Made by a program: the position numbers and the translations under genes. The notes below the pieces were generated by a model. It was not told the DNA's origin and made no database searches. It worked only from the letters and a program-made list of their open reading frames with translations. From Tilletiaria anomala UBC 951 (taxonomy: Eukaryota > Basidiomycota > Exobasidiomycetes > Georgefischeriales > Tilletiariaceae): a DNA stretch of 64,000 nt. The number at the start of each line of letters is the position of its first letter. The stretch's first letter is position 1. Below are positions 21,898 through 33,511 of the stretch, piece after piece. Where the stretch lies: the NCBI RefSeq assembly GCF_000711695.1, contig NW_013546997.1, positions 1-64,000 on the forward strand, given 5' to 3'.

Positions 21898-24800
21898 CGC
21901 ACAGGAGCTCTGAGAAGCACCCTGAAGTTCGCAGAGTGCAGATGAAATGTTACAGAGTCAAAGCGTTACGCAATGATGTGAGCCTATGTATATTTGCAAT
22001 AAGACGGTTGCTGTTCTGAAATACTTCTCATGGTGTCTACTGCAAGTGTAGATTTGCATCTCTTTTGCGCTTTCGTCTGGACCGCACACCCCGTACGCGC
22101 TCTCCACTGACACAACAGCTTGCTATTGCCTTTCTCTGGAATTCAAAGAACTCGAGCCCTCACTAAACACTAGCCCTTAGGCATCACTCATGTCGAGCAC
22201 AGCCTGAAACATACCATCCAGTGGCTCGCCAGTGTCTCGTTTCCCCCTTCCCCCCTCTCCCTCCCTTCATCACTGACACTGCCTGGTCGCCCATACCCTG
22301 CTATCTACTGATCTTGGTTGAGCTTGCTTGCACCGTACATTCCCATGCTTGAACAACTCGTTGGTGACCATGACCCTTTGGCCTCGGACGGTATATTTTG
22401 CAGATCATCTGGGGGTGGAGCAATTTGTCTGACTCGATCTTTCCCAAATTGGCCTTGGCGAAAGAGCCTAGATATTGATGTATCCGGTGTCACCCTTGCT
22501 CTGCTCTCCGTCAGAACTGCTTGGGGAGCCGGCCTCACAGGAAAGTGGAAGCACAGAGTCAAGGATAGATAGATCGTACATCGGGATGAATCACGCTACC
22601 ACCATGTTTGAAGAGCCCAAGCTCCAAGCTCCATTTCACGGCTCCAAAAATTTACCGAGTGAGGTGGCTTTCCGTGCTCCAAGAGTCTCGTCAAAGAAGA
22701 CTCAGTCCTGTTCCTCGGCCAATGCCACGTGACAAGTGGAATTTGAAGATGTGTGAATGTCCTTGAGAAGGAGTTCCCAGCTGTCCGTCGCAATGTGCCA
22801 GCCGTGGCGGACGATGTTATTCCAACCTGACGCCATGAATAACGGGGAAATGGGAATGCCCATTGTAGTTGACAATCTCGGCAACTTTCGTATCGGACAG
22901 AAACATTTCTCTTCGGCCCTTCACTCAAGCAGCAACAGTGTCTCGAGCTCCTTCATTTGTTTGCACCGGATCAAGGCTCGCCGACCAAGCGCCCGAGCCC
23001 AACCCTGCGCATTTTCCTCACAACACCCTGCCCACGCCCGTTGACCCCGAGCAGAATGATCCCTGCTGTCTGGTACAATGGCTCAAGCCGGCTGCTTTTT
23101 CAATGGTTGGCTTTCTGGCGACGACATGGCCTCAGCAGCTTCTACAGGAACCCGAGATGGTGCTCTATCGCAGCTGGGCTGGAATCATAGCAACTTCCCG
23201 GCCAACGTCGGTGAAATGACGGGCCGAGACTTGACATTATATTCACTACAGACATCATCACGCAGGCGTCTTGTGTCCCGACTCTTGGTTACGTCAACGG
23301 TCGGTGGTGTGATCCCACTGAGCGGGACGTCCTTTGCTTTGTACAAGCCCTCCACTTCGACCGGCGTTACGGTTGAGGTGCGATAAGCATCATTTGTATT
23401 TCCGACCTGTATCTACAATACATATCGTTTCGGCTTTCCTCCACAACTCTTCAGGTTTGCGTAACTGCGACGAGCTGCTCCTGACGGTGTCACATCTGCT
23501 GCCGCCAGCGCTGTTGTGCTGCTGCTCCCCTCGCCAATGACTTGAGGGGAAGACTATGCTGCACTTTGTACCATTCAGCTACGCATCGACTGCGGAGAGG
23601 CGAGTCACAGAAATTCACTCGTGCTTGCTGCTACTACTGTGGAATAGACACCTAAAAGGCTCGTGGAAATTCGACAAGAGGCGAGCAGTAGCGACGTCTT
23701 ACATTTGACTCTCATCTCCCTTTTCGCTGCGGTGGTGCCTACCGCTCCGTCTATCTCGCGGGTGTAGCCGTTATCGCCTGCGAAACTGTGCCTCTGACGA
23801 ACCTGCTGCGTTTATTGATGCGTGATCGAGCAGCTTGAAAGACAGAGTTGACGGTTCAAGTGCGCTTCACCAGCAGATGAATTGAGGATGCCCTACAGTA
23901 TCTATACGATTCCTTGGTACCTATTTACTTCGCTGCCCTGACACCCCCTGTCCGCGTCAGAGCAGCGATGAGGCAAGATGAAAAATTAAAAAAGAATAGA
24001 AAAGAAACAAGTCGAAGCCTGCGGAGTGTGCCTGCCTGTTTTATGGGCAGGGACTTCCTGGTCGCGGGTGGACTTAGTTCTGAATGTCTAGCTTACCTCT
24101 GTGGTTCCCATGCCCACGCGTCCCACGCAGGTCACCACTCGAGAGCACCCCGCTCAGTCGGGTACTCTGGGCAGTAGGGCATAGCGAAGCTTCACGAATG
24201 CAGAAGGACGGCAGCATAACAACTAAGAGGCACTGCGGAAAGAAGCACAATGCTTCTTCCTTGTGAGGACCACATGCTAGCCAAGTTCCTGAAACGTCCT
24301 TTCTAGAATGGCTTGTGCATTACAGAATGAGATGAAGGTTCTCAAGAACTGATTTAACATGTGTTTTGATGTGACTTTTGGAAGTGCAAACGTAGGCGTT
24401 CGGAGGGGTTATCAACGACGCTTCCAAAACACATGTCTTCTTTCGGAGTCCGACGGAATTTAACATTTTCGGTGCGTAGAGCTCCGAGCAAAACTCACGA
24501 TAGTTCAAGTTTTATGTTCTCAACTTCCAAACGGTTCAATTTTTCGAAACTCACGCGGCCTCCTCCGCGAAATCCTCACTACACAAAGCCTTAAGCATCC
24601 ATATTTCTTCGAGTGTCATTCTGAATCTGAATAGCAGTGAGCTCGCAGCTGTAGGTACCGCTTGCAGCAACATCCAGCATGTAGTGAAGAACTCCCAGCG
24701 CCGTTCAGGTGGAAGGGGCATAGGAGGGGAAATGGAAAGAGGAGGTTGGATAGTCCTACTAGTTCATTGGAAAAGTTGTACAATCTATGAAGCTCACGCA

Positions 24801-24940
24801 AGTTATTGAAGAAAATTGTGCTTTCGCAAAAGCCACGACAGAAGTCACGGTCCGCAAGCGCGGATTTGCCATTTCAGCTGTATCCTCGCACCCTCTCCCG
24901 AACCGAACGTGATGTTCGCCACAGGTCATGTCCTACACTG
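21898..24940. other. Gene-poor intergenic region
   Basis: About 3 kb with only short frames. The best one, 23078-23386 on the plus strand, has 102 codons starting MAQAGCFFNGWLSGDD and no recognisable domain, so it is not called. CT-rich tracts occur at 22240-22265 and, beyond this region, at 24990-25010. Confidence 0.5.
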
Positions 24941-25144
24941 ATGAAGCCAAAAGTCCTTGATACCCCTCTAATTGTTCCAACCCGGCAACTTGGTCTCTCT
25001 CTCTATTTTTTTACTGCAAACATTCAAACAGAAAGCGTAAAATGTGCACAAAAGCCTGAAAGTCTTTCAGCCTATCTAAGCTTGACCTCGCCGTCCCCAT
25101 TACCCGATATCCCGACTCCAGTTACAACCCATTCACCGCACTTA

Positions 25145-26584
25145 ATGGGCCATGAGTCCATAAGGACTTCGAGTCGGTTTGTGCGCGTCGTCTTCCCTTA
25201 CTGGGAAAATGTTACGGAGGGCCACCAATGCCAAAAGTCTTCTCTCCCACGGTGGACGAGCTTGATTGCTCGCTTCTGCTCGTTTGCATCGCCTGAGATC
25301 GACCGTATGAGAGGCACCTCGAAAATGCAAGGGTACAGCCATGATGCATATGGGGAAAGATTCGGCGAGCTCTGCTTTGCCGAGCAGAGGTCAATGGGGG
25401 CAAGCGTGCAGCTGAGGCTAGTCAAGCTCAGCTCGGACGTGCTACCTGACGACGCTCAAGTGGCCATTATTGATGCCTCTGAAGACGGCATCTCCATCGC
25501 AAGTTTCTCCCTCGAGCACAGAGTATGGTCTTTGGCTTTTGGCTGACGCGATCTTCAAACATGCCTTCAGGGACGGGATCGAGCTTACACACCTCGACTC
25601 CGACTGCCTGCGCTCCAAGTGTCAAAGCATCATGCAAATTTGTTTTGGGACCCAGCGGGAGCGTCAAGCCATACGCGCCAGCCATGTTTCTGCATAGTCG
25701 ACTGCGGGTCTACACATTCGACGTTCGTCAAGCCAAGCGCGGACTCTGACTTTCTGAGCTCTAGTCTATCTCCAGCGCTACTGAGCTCAATAGCCACAGA
25801 CAAATTCCATCGGTTATCGCAGCCGAAAGCCGCAAGTACGCCATACCCGCTACACCATCACGATCTTTTACGAATTGGAAACACCACCTTCCAAGTTCAC
25901 TTCCATCTGGATGGGTATCCGTGCGACCTGTGTCAGCTGCGAGATGACGGAAGCAACGAGATCGATCTTCGTCCGACCAAGTCGATGGCCAAGGCCGCAG
26001 CAAACAGTCAAATAACGGGTCCGTCTGGTAGCTATTCACATATTCGCCTATCGGGTGATCGTAAGCTTGATGCGGAAGCTGAAAGAAGACGCCAGATGCA
26101 GGAGATGAAGGCAAGGTACTTAAGTAACCCAACGAAGAAACGCAGCTCGAAGGAAGCGCATCTTGAGAAGGGCAACGTCCCTTACAAGGATCGTGCAGCT
26201 GTTCGAAGGGCAGCATTTGGGTCTTCGGACACTGTCGTTCCACCGCGCACGCGGCCATCGGGCTCTCCGCCCCTTCAACGACGCTCGACTTCTCCGGTCG
26301 CACGAGCTACCACACAGCAGGCGATTGATCGCTCCAATGTTGGATATCAGATGCTTGCGAGGATGGAGGGCGATCCTATAAAAATGCAGGCCCCCTTGGA
26401 AGTCAAGACACCTCAGGGAAGGGCAGGGCTTGGTAGCAAGCCTATGCGTGGACTTGATGATTTAGCTTCCAGTAGCTGGCGTTCGAGGGGTCTGAGTGGC
26501 TCAAGCACATCGTACAAGGACCAGACGGAAGTATCTATGCGCAGATATCAAGCCTCCGGAGGTCCGCCAAGCAGAGAACCCTAG
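25145..26584 (+). CDS. FHA-domain protein with an eroded G-patch (AGGF1-like)
   Basis: Two exons, up to 25498 and 25571-26584. The FHA domain is clear: VAIIDASEDGISI, then GRDRAYTPRLRLPALQVSKH, CFCIVDCGSTHSTFV and HDLLRIGNTTFQVHFH, i.e. the GR, SxxH and S/T binding elements of this phosphothreonine reader. The join at SI-GRD needs a GC-AG intron (25499-25570, donor GCAAGT). Downstream are a Lys/Arg-rich helix and NVGYQMLARMEGDPIKMQAP then RAGLGS, the two ends of a G-patch whose glycine-rich middle (GWxEGxGLG) is missing. FHA plus G-patch is the layout of AGGF1-type RNA-processing proteins. The 5' end is uncertain: the same frame is open from 24806, with ATGs at 24941, 25145, 25307 and 25325. 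With 25145 the protein has 455 residues. Confidence 0.8.
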
Positions 26585-26719
26585 CAGGCGCTAGGTCGCG
26601 TTGGTGCAGCTTATCGTAAACGTCCGCGGGCTATCCGTTCGTCTCTTCATAATGGTAGCGTTTTGATATGAACTTGGTCGACATACGTGGCTTTTGGACG
26701 ACATCTGTCCGAGGCACTT

Positions 26720-26974
26720 ATGCAGCTCCCTGATGAGCACGCTGGGTATCGTCCACGACAGACGAAAATATTTGCTGCATATAATAAACATTACATTCGA
26801 CGAGAAGCTGTGATGAAGCTGTTGGAAATGCTTTTAGGAAGCCGCGGCATTCGGCAGCAACTCGGCTTGTCACGAATGGAAGCAGCACTTGGAGAATTTG
26901 AGATATTGAGAGGCCATTCAAGCCGGATGCTCACTGTGCATGACATGGATGCCTCTTGCAAAAGGTTAACATAA
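26720..26974 (+). other. Short helical open frame, doubtful
   Basis: An 84-codon frame from an ATG at 26720 codes a charged, probably helical peptide (for example RREAVMKLLEMLLGSRGIRQ). No domain, no splice partner and no promoter were recognised. It lies just after the FHA gene and may be chance or part of its 3' UTR. Confidence 0.15.
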
Positions 26975-27414
26975 TGTCTCGTTATTTGGTCAGATCACAG
27001 CAGTGGCCAGCTTGGGATATTTGTGAAATTGATAGTGATCGATTATGGATCCTCCCTGAGAGATGAGATGTGAGATACGCGGTTGTCGTCGGACTTTCCG
27101 TCAAATCACATACATACTCCAAAAGGCATTTACGCTCGGACAACCCTTGTTTCCACTGGTAACATGTGCCTCAGTGAGCAGCGGTCAGTGGTACTGAATG
27201 TCGACTGTGGACAAAATAATTGCAAGGCACCAGATTGACGTCGAAGACGGCCTCTCCTGCCGCTACCGTCTGTCCAACAGAATCTTTGGTATGATACGTA
27301 TGGCTGTGTATGTAGATTGACTTTTGATCAATTTGGATCTCTTGTGAGATTGTGACATTTGAAAAGTTAGATGGTGAGAAGTGAGAAGAGGCGAAGGACC
27401 TTCGAAGGACAATG

Positions 27415-27490
27415 CCAGTCAGCAGTCAATAGCCAATGGTCAATTGCCAATGTGTTGTTCAAGTCAGTGGTGAATACATCGACCATAGTC
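27415..27490. repeat. GTCAAT/TTGAC-rich cluster
   Basis: A short stretch dense in GTCAAT, CCAAT and GTCAGT words. Its 27429-27444 segment is the inverse complement of 14083-14098 (16 of 16 bases). It may be a scattered relic of the same low-complexity family. Confidence 0.35.
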
Positions 27491-30151
27491 AATCTGCAGG
27501 AGGTCGGTGTTGCCTCTCGCTTGGGGCTCGACTGAGGATCTGGATGAGACTTCAACAGCCAGCGGCAAAAGCAGCGCCGTCTGCCCACTGGCGATTAGAC
27601 TTAAAGCACTGCAGCACTATAGAATGTTGAGCTGGATTGAGAATACGGAGACTCCGGGATTTTGTTGAAGCATGTCCTGGATCATAGACTTAGCTCGTCT
27701 ACGTGCGCTCACCGCCCAGCCACCCAGAACATAAGCGCCTCTCAGGCTTCGGTGCCGCTACATGGCCGCGTCTGCCATCTTGCCGCGAGCAGCGTTTCGG
27801 GCTTGGCGGCAATCGGCGCGTCCGGGGTGACAGTGGGCAGTCAGCTCAGGTGAGGCTGTGAGACAATGAGGTTTCACAGTTGCCATTCACACAGGCGGAG
27901 TTTTCAAAAATCACACAGGATGAATCGAAATCTTCCCACATTTGTGAGACCCATTGGCCACTTAATGCACGGACTGCTGGTGCCCCATACAATCACCACA
28001 TCCTTATTGCCTCATCCAGAGACCCTGTTACAGCCTTTTGGTATGCTTAACCACTTGTCAACATGGTGCCCAGCGCCCAGGTGAAGCTGACGAATGTAGC
28101 ATCCAAGATTTACGCCACATTGTGGATTTGCTTTAGCCTTGGGATATTGTATGCGAAATCACGCGAATGTGTACTTTTCCATTTGGTTTTGAGACAGATT
28201 CCAAACTACTCCACTCGTGCGAATTTATGTGCAAATGTCATTATGAATTTGGAACGTTTATCCAGACTAGCCCAGGCGTGGACAGGGAAGTTAATGCTCC
28301 TTATAGATCTTCAGAAGAGGTAACGCTCTGCCTTTCAGTACGCATTGGCATATGTATACTGTATAGAGAGTTAGTATTATCATATGCATACACCAAATCA
28401 AGTCATGTTAGGCGCGCACATATCATTCTGAGAATGAGAGGTGTGAGGGCAAAGACCTCTTCCAGGTATTAATTTCTACGTGTCTTTACGTGCCAAGGGG
28501 AACGACAGACGGGCAAGAAAGAAAATAAAGGACACCCGAGGCATCATCCGGCGCCAACCTCCCTGAGAGCTGCGCCCGAGCTCCGAGGCGTAAATGGGAA
28601 AGATCCTACCAGGCCTTGACATGGTACGTACAGGCCACCATGTGCCCAAGCCTGCAGCGATGCAGCCGGCAAACTCTGCCGACGAAACCTGCTTCGTGAT
28701 CCAACCGAAGCGAGTCCGACGTTGCGCTCTGGGCACCTCGGTGCTTTGAATATATACAAGTGACTAGGAGTATGCAATGGCTAGCGACTAGTGAGTGACC
28801 TTTGATCCGTAAAGAGTGATGTGCTGACTGGGGAACTGCGTATTATGTACTTTGAAAATACGAAGAAGCATACATTGAGTGAGGACAATAATATGTACAA
28901 ATCGCAAAATGTCGACACTCCAGTGCATGTGCATACCGTGTCAGCCAAGAAGACTACGAATGAAGCGCCGCACAAGCTGAACACCCTCGACACCTCGTAA
29001 TCGAAGTCGTACATTTACTGGTGACTTGTTCATCGTTCAGCAGGCGTTCATCATGCATCAGTTGTTCAGGCTTTAGGCGTTTATGCGCTTATGCTTTTTT
29101 GATGACACCTACTATGTGCAGATAATGTTGCTGGAGCTGCTGCGGGTGTCAAGTTTTACAATCACGTGAATATAAACAAGCCTTTTCGAATTGGCAGACA
29201 TGAATTTAGCGCAGTTTGACAAGATTAGCGCCGTAAACCTTAAAATTGGGCATAAGACAAGTACAGAAGAAGTATGTAATTTATCGGGACGAGTCGCAGC
29301 CGCTCGGGTCTGTGCAACTCGACAGTCTGCGCAACAACGCTGTTGAACACAAGAAAGCATTGATGGAGGACTGCAGGTGTGGCTCGTGGGAGTATTGTAA
29401 GAGAACCACCCTTACGTATTAGATGCAAGGTATTGTGTGCGCTGATGCATCCAATTTATGTTGCTCTCATTCGGGCATCAGTCCGCCGTGCGCTGGCAGC
29501 TGGTCAAGCACCGCTTTGTGACCACTGTGATCTGCGTGAGAGGCAGATCGAATACGTGGGGGGAGTCCCTGGCGGGTCCTAATCGATCCCTCATGGGCCA
29601 CGCGTGTGCCTGGCACTATAACGCTGTGAATATGTAAATTCATATGTTCCTAGTGGCGCGCGATCTTGCGGACACGGAACGTGCGGTGGCGTGAGAGGTT
29701 ACATAACATAAACCCTGTTTAGTGCCAAGTATGTACATACTCGAATGTGTGAACAAGTGTGTGTACATGTGGGAATTGTAAATGCAACTGCAATCTGGGA
29801 AGTGGGAACGGAGTGCCATCGGTGATGAAGTCGCCCACAAATGGTGTGACAGCAACGAGCGCGACAGCAGAGGACTCTTGGAAGTTTGCAAATCGCCGGT
29901 ACCCGGTGCCCTACAGTCCCAACCGCTAATCCTCTGTGCCGTCCGTGGCTGGTAGACCAAGTTGACCTCATGAGCGCATGTGCCCCCAAAGCATGCCCCA
30001 TGCTCCCCACAAGCCCAGCTGACAGCCGAGCGAGGCAGCGAGCAGAAGGGAACGAAAGGATGCAGGTGTATGTAGCAGAACGGCACAGAAGTTGTTACAA
30101 ACAGAAAATGAGCTTCGTCATTCCGTCACATGTGCCGGATGATGTCCTCTT

Positions 30152-30159
30152 TATAAAAG
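30152..30159 (+). promoter_or_regulatory. Possible TATA box for the WOPR gene
   Basis: TATAAAAG lies about 0.9 kb before the start codon at 31073. Used as a promoter it implies a long leader, consistent with the candidate leader intron at 30778-30929. Position-based inference. Confidence 0.3.
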
Positions 30160-31072
30160 AGAAAAAGGTCATATTAAGAACTGCCTGAGCAAGTCTCTTC
30201 ACCAGTTCGTCCTCGTCCAAGCGGCTTCTCCGCCTGCATACTCGCTGGTGACCCATCCTGTTACAGCCCTGTTAGGACGTTCGTTTTTTTCGACTCGCCA
30301 AGCAGCGCCTGACGAAACTCGCTTTATTTAACGACATCACCATCTCCCCTGGATAGCGTCACCGCTTTGGACGCCTTCGCTGATGTTGCCACCAATCTGA
30401 GAGGCTCACAGTTCGCCTTATCGAGCGCAGAAAGGGAAAGAGAAAAGAAAGCTCCTTCACTTTTCATACAATCACTTCTCCTTTCGTCGAAACCTGTAGC
30501 ATCATCACAACCGCTACCCAGCTCGAAGCTTGGGCTTTGCTGCTTGGTGCCAAGCAGAGACCTAAACAGCACATCACGGCAATAAAGCCGGCGCTTTCCC
30601 TTTCCCTCTCGGTCTCTAAGTAGGCAGGCATCAAGCCCCATCCCTTCCCGGGTCTGGACGGCTGGCCGTCGGAAGATCTGGTTCAAAGCGGAGCATTCGC
30701 CTTGTCACCTGCGCCATTTAAGCGATTGCCACTGTTCGCATCCAACCCCTGGCACCGGAACTTTCCAGTCAGCAAGGGTAAGCGACCACCATCTCCGGCA
30801 CATTCCTCGGAGTCGATATCCCTGCAGCTCTGGATTGAAGGAAAGCGTGCAAGTTGCGTAACCTACGTCTTGATCCAGCGATCGCCCCGCTCCTAGTCTT
30901 TTAGTCAAGAAAGCCTTTGCCTCTTGCAGGCGGCTTGCCAGGTGCACCTCACACGCCATTTTATATCCCAGAACAACCCAGTTCTCTGAAATCCAGGTCC
31001 TCATTGCTTGAAGAGCAGCTCTTCGATCGCAGCGTAGTCCGTCTTGGTCATCCTGGAGGGTGGGTGCGCATA

Positions 31073-33172
31073 ATGAGCACGTTGGCGGACCCGATTTCGG
31101 AAAGCAGCTGGCAAGGCTATGTGTGAGTCGAAGCCCCGCTGTGGCTCTGGTCAGGGAACTTCGTGCTGAAATAATCACCCCATATTTGACAGGTCATCCA
31201 CGCAAGATGCACTGCTTCTGTTTGAAGCTGCCAAGCGCGGTCACATTCCAAAGATCAGAAGGCGGCTGCGCGATAATGAACGCAAAAGGTTGATCAAGAG
31301 CGGGCAAATTTTTCTATTCGAAGAAAGGGAGAGCGGTATCAAACGATGGACTGATGGCCTTTTGTGGAGCCCGAGCCGCATCTTGCAGAACTTCTTGGTG
31401 CGTACATCCGCCTGACGCCGACGATGTTCAAAGGATACCGACTGAGGCCTTCTGAGGGCACTGCAGGTTTATCGACAGATTGACCGAAAGCCTGCAAGTA
31501 ATGCCTCTCCCAAATCTGCCACTCCACCTGAGTACACTAAATTTCCCAGCATTCAGGAGCAAGAGGCCATGGGCTTGGCAGGTGGTGCCCCTTTCATGGT
31601 CCCTAATCCACTTTATCAACAGCAGCAGCAGCAGCCGAGGCACTTCGACCACCAACTCGCTGGACCGAGCGGGACGAAAGGCAGTACTGCGATGGGCGAA
31701 GATGCGCTCCTTACAGCTTCTGCGTCATCAAGCATGACCACGCGGGATCGGTCCGGCAGCCTCGACTCGAATTTGGATCTCATGTTGCCAGAGAGCCAAA
31801 GGCGGCCGGGCTCCAGGCGAGGGGCGCCAAGCATGTCGAGGCGAAATTCGGATTTGCATAGAAGTCTTGTGGGCAGTCTGACTAACAGCTACCCTTTCGT
31901 GGAGAAGGGGTTATGCAAGAAGGTGAGCAATACGGTGTGTGGATCCATGCCGCACCACCGAGGCTGACCATATGCAACTTGTCATTGCGCCGCCAGACTA
32001 TCTCTATTGAAGTGGAAGGCGCGCACCACCATCTCATCTCGTACTATTCACTTGACGACGTATATGCAGGCAAACTGAGGACTCCAGCGTCGATGCCAGA
32101 ATTCCTTTCGCTTTCCATCTCCCCCATCTTTCTCGCCAAATCCAACTTTCGAGTTCCGCCTCATATTGAGACCGGGCCTGATGGGATCCCGCGGTACAGA
32201 GGGGAAGTGGACGAGGTTCCGACAGCAGGCAGCAACCTACCAGCTGGGCTTGGCCTGGACGAGGCTAGCATGCCAAAAGGCTCAAGTCGACGACCGAGTC
32301 GTACACGAGCAGCATCTGCAGCGTCGGCTACAACTGCTAGCAGGCATCGCACAGTCTCCGAAGCTCCACCTATGCCGCACGAGATTGGCGGATCCAGCAT
32401 GTTGCCACTGACTGTATCGACAGCAGCTACGTACAACATGCACAGCAACCCGTATGGGCGCTACGAACCGTACCCGTCTGGCTTGCCACAAGGCTTCAGT
32501 CACAGCCCAGCCGTCTTCCAGGATCTGCAGTCCTTGCCATTCTATCCAACGCCATCCGATACGGCGTTGCTCGAACCCAACCCTCATCAAGTGCCGACCG
32601 AGTTTGGGAAGGAATCGAGGCCGGTATCTGCGATGTCTGCTGCATCAATACCCAGCCAGTCCAACTATGAGCAGGCATCGACTTTTCTTCCATCCAGTGG
32701 ATCTATGCCTCACAGCAATTTGCTTTACATGCAGCATTCCGCTCAGCCTGGCAGTGCTCCTCGCAAGCCCGGGCTTCCGCAATTGGAACATTGGGCCGGA
32801 GCACGCCACGATGCGCCAACAGCCGCTCTGCAAGGTTACGAAAATCCAGATGCTACACTGTATGCTGAAAATATGGGCGGTATCTCGGCGTCGGATGTCT
32901 CGTCAAGCATGGGTCCGTACGCGCGCTTTGCCGCCCCTGCCATGGAGATGCACGCATCTGATCCGACAAACGCATATTCTCAACATCATGACAGCCTTTA
33001 TGACCCGTCGATGATGATGTCATTGCCCACTTCAATGCGAATATCGGCGGACACCAGGCCACAATACGTGCTAGAGAAGGAGGCCGCGCAAGAGCCCCGT
33101 AGCAACAGCAGCAGCAACACGATTTCTTTCCCACTTGAGAAAGTTGTCCTTCGTAACCCTTATCATCCTTGA
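31073..33172 (+). CDS. WOPR (Gti1/Pac2) family transcription factor
   Basis: Four exons, 31073-31122, 31193-31397, 31467-31922 and 31997-33172, give 628 residues. The first WOPR box starts at about residue 14 (WQGYVSSTQDALLLFEAAKR) and continues through RRRLRDNERKRLIKSGQIF, ESGIKRWTDGLLWSPSRI and NFLVYRQIDRK. A Ser/Gln-rich linker with six glutamines (CAG run at 31617-31634) separates it from the second box, YPFVEKGLCKKTISIEV and HLISYYSLDDVYAGKL. The remaining 300 or more residues are Ser/Pro/Tyr-rich and disordered, as in Wor1, Ryp1, Sge1 and Pac2. Family members are nuclear DNA-binding master regulators of morphology, mating or virulence. The start at 31073 gives the usual short lead into the WOPR box; the frame is open further upstream but without an ATG. 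The long upstream region fits a heavily regulated gene. Confidence 0.95.
31617..31634 (+). repeat. CAA/CAG run coding six glutamines
   Basis: One CAA followed by five CAG triplets inside the linker of the WOPR protein. Such runs often vary in length between strains. Confidence 0.8.
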
Positions 33173-33511
33173 ATGGGGCCACTGCTTGGGCTTTTGGGTT
33201 CTGGTTAAAGCAATCATTATCACTCTCACCATCAGAATTGCAATCATGCGAACGCCCATTCACTCACTCATACACTCGCTGTGCATTTGTCCGCAATCAT
33301 CCACTCCACACTCTCAAACGTCTCATACGCACTGTACACAGACACAAATTGTAGAAGCAAATGCACACTGTCCGATGCAGGGCTTTGGCTATTGTAACTT
33401 TACCTCATCTGCTCTGAACAACGAAGGATCGAGTTGCTTGCAAAATGGCTATTGTACAGAAGAGTGACCGATGTGGAAAACGGCGTGTTCAGATTGGAGA
33501 TCCAGAGATAG
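33173..33511. other. Intergenic spacer between convergent genes
   Basis: 339 bp between the WOPR and SPT3 3' ends. Both 3' UTRs should lie here. A CACTCA-rich stretch is seen near 33255-33345, nothing more. Confidence 0.6.

Larger units (their letters stand above)
26585..31072. other. 4.5-kb gene-poor region upstream of the WOPR regulator
   Basis: Only short frames without domains are found on either strand. It contains a second TTGAC-type cluster near 27415-27490, a TATA element at 30152, and a possible leader intron (30778-30929, donor GTAAGC, acceptor CTTGCAG) before the WOPR start codon. It is A+T-richer in places (28100-29450). Large regulatory or non-coding transcripts would fit but none is shown. 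Confidence 0.5.

Noticed and set aside
23078-23386. 102-codon frame starting MAQAGCFFNG
   Set aside because: No family resemblance and no gene structure around it; cannot be separated from chance.
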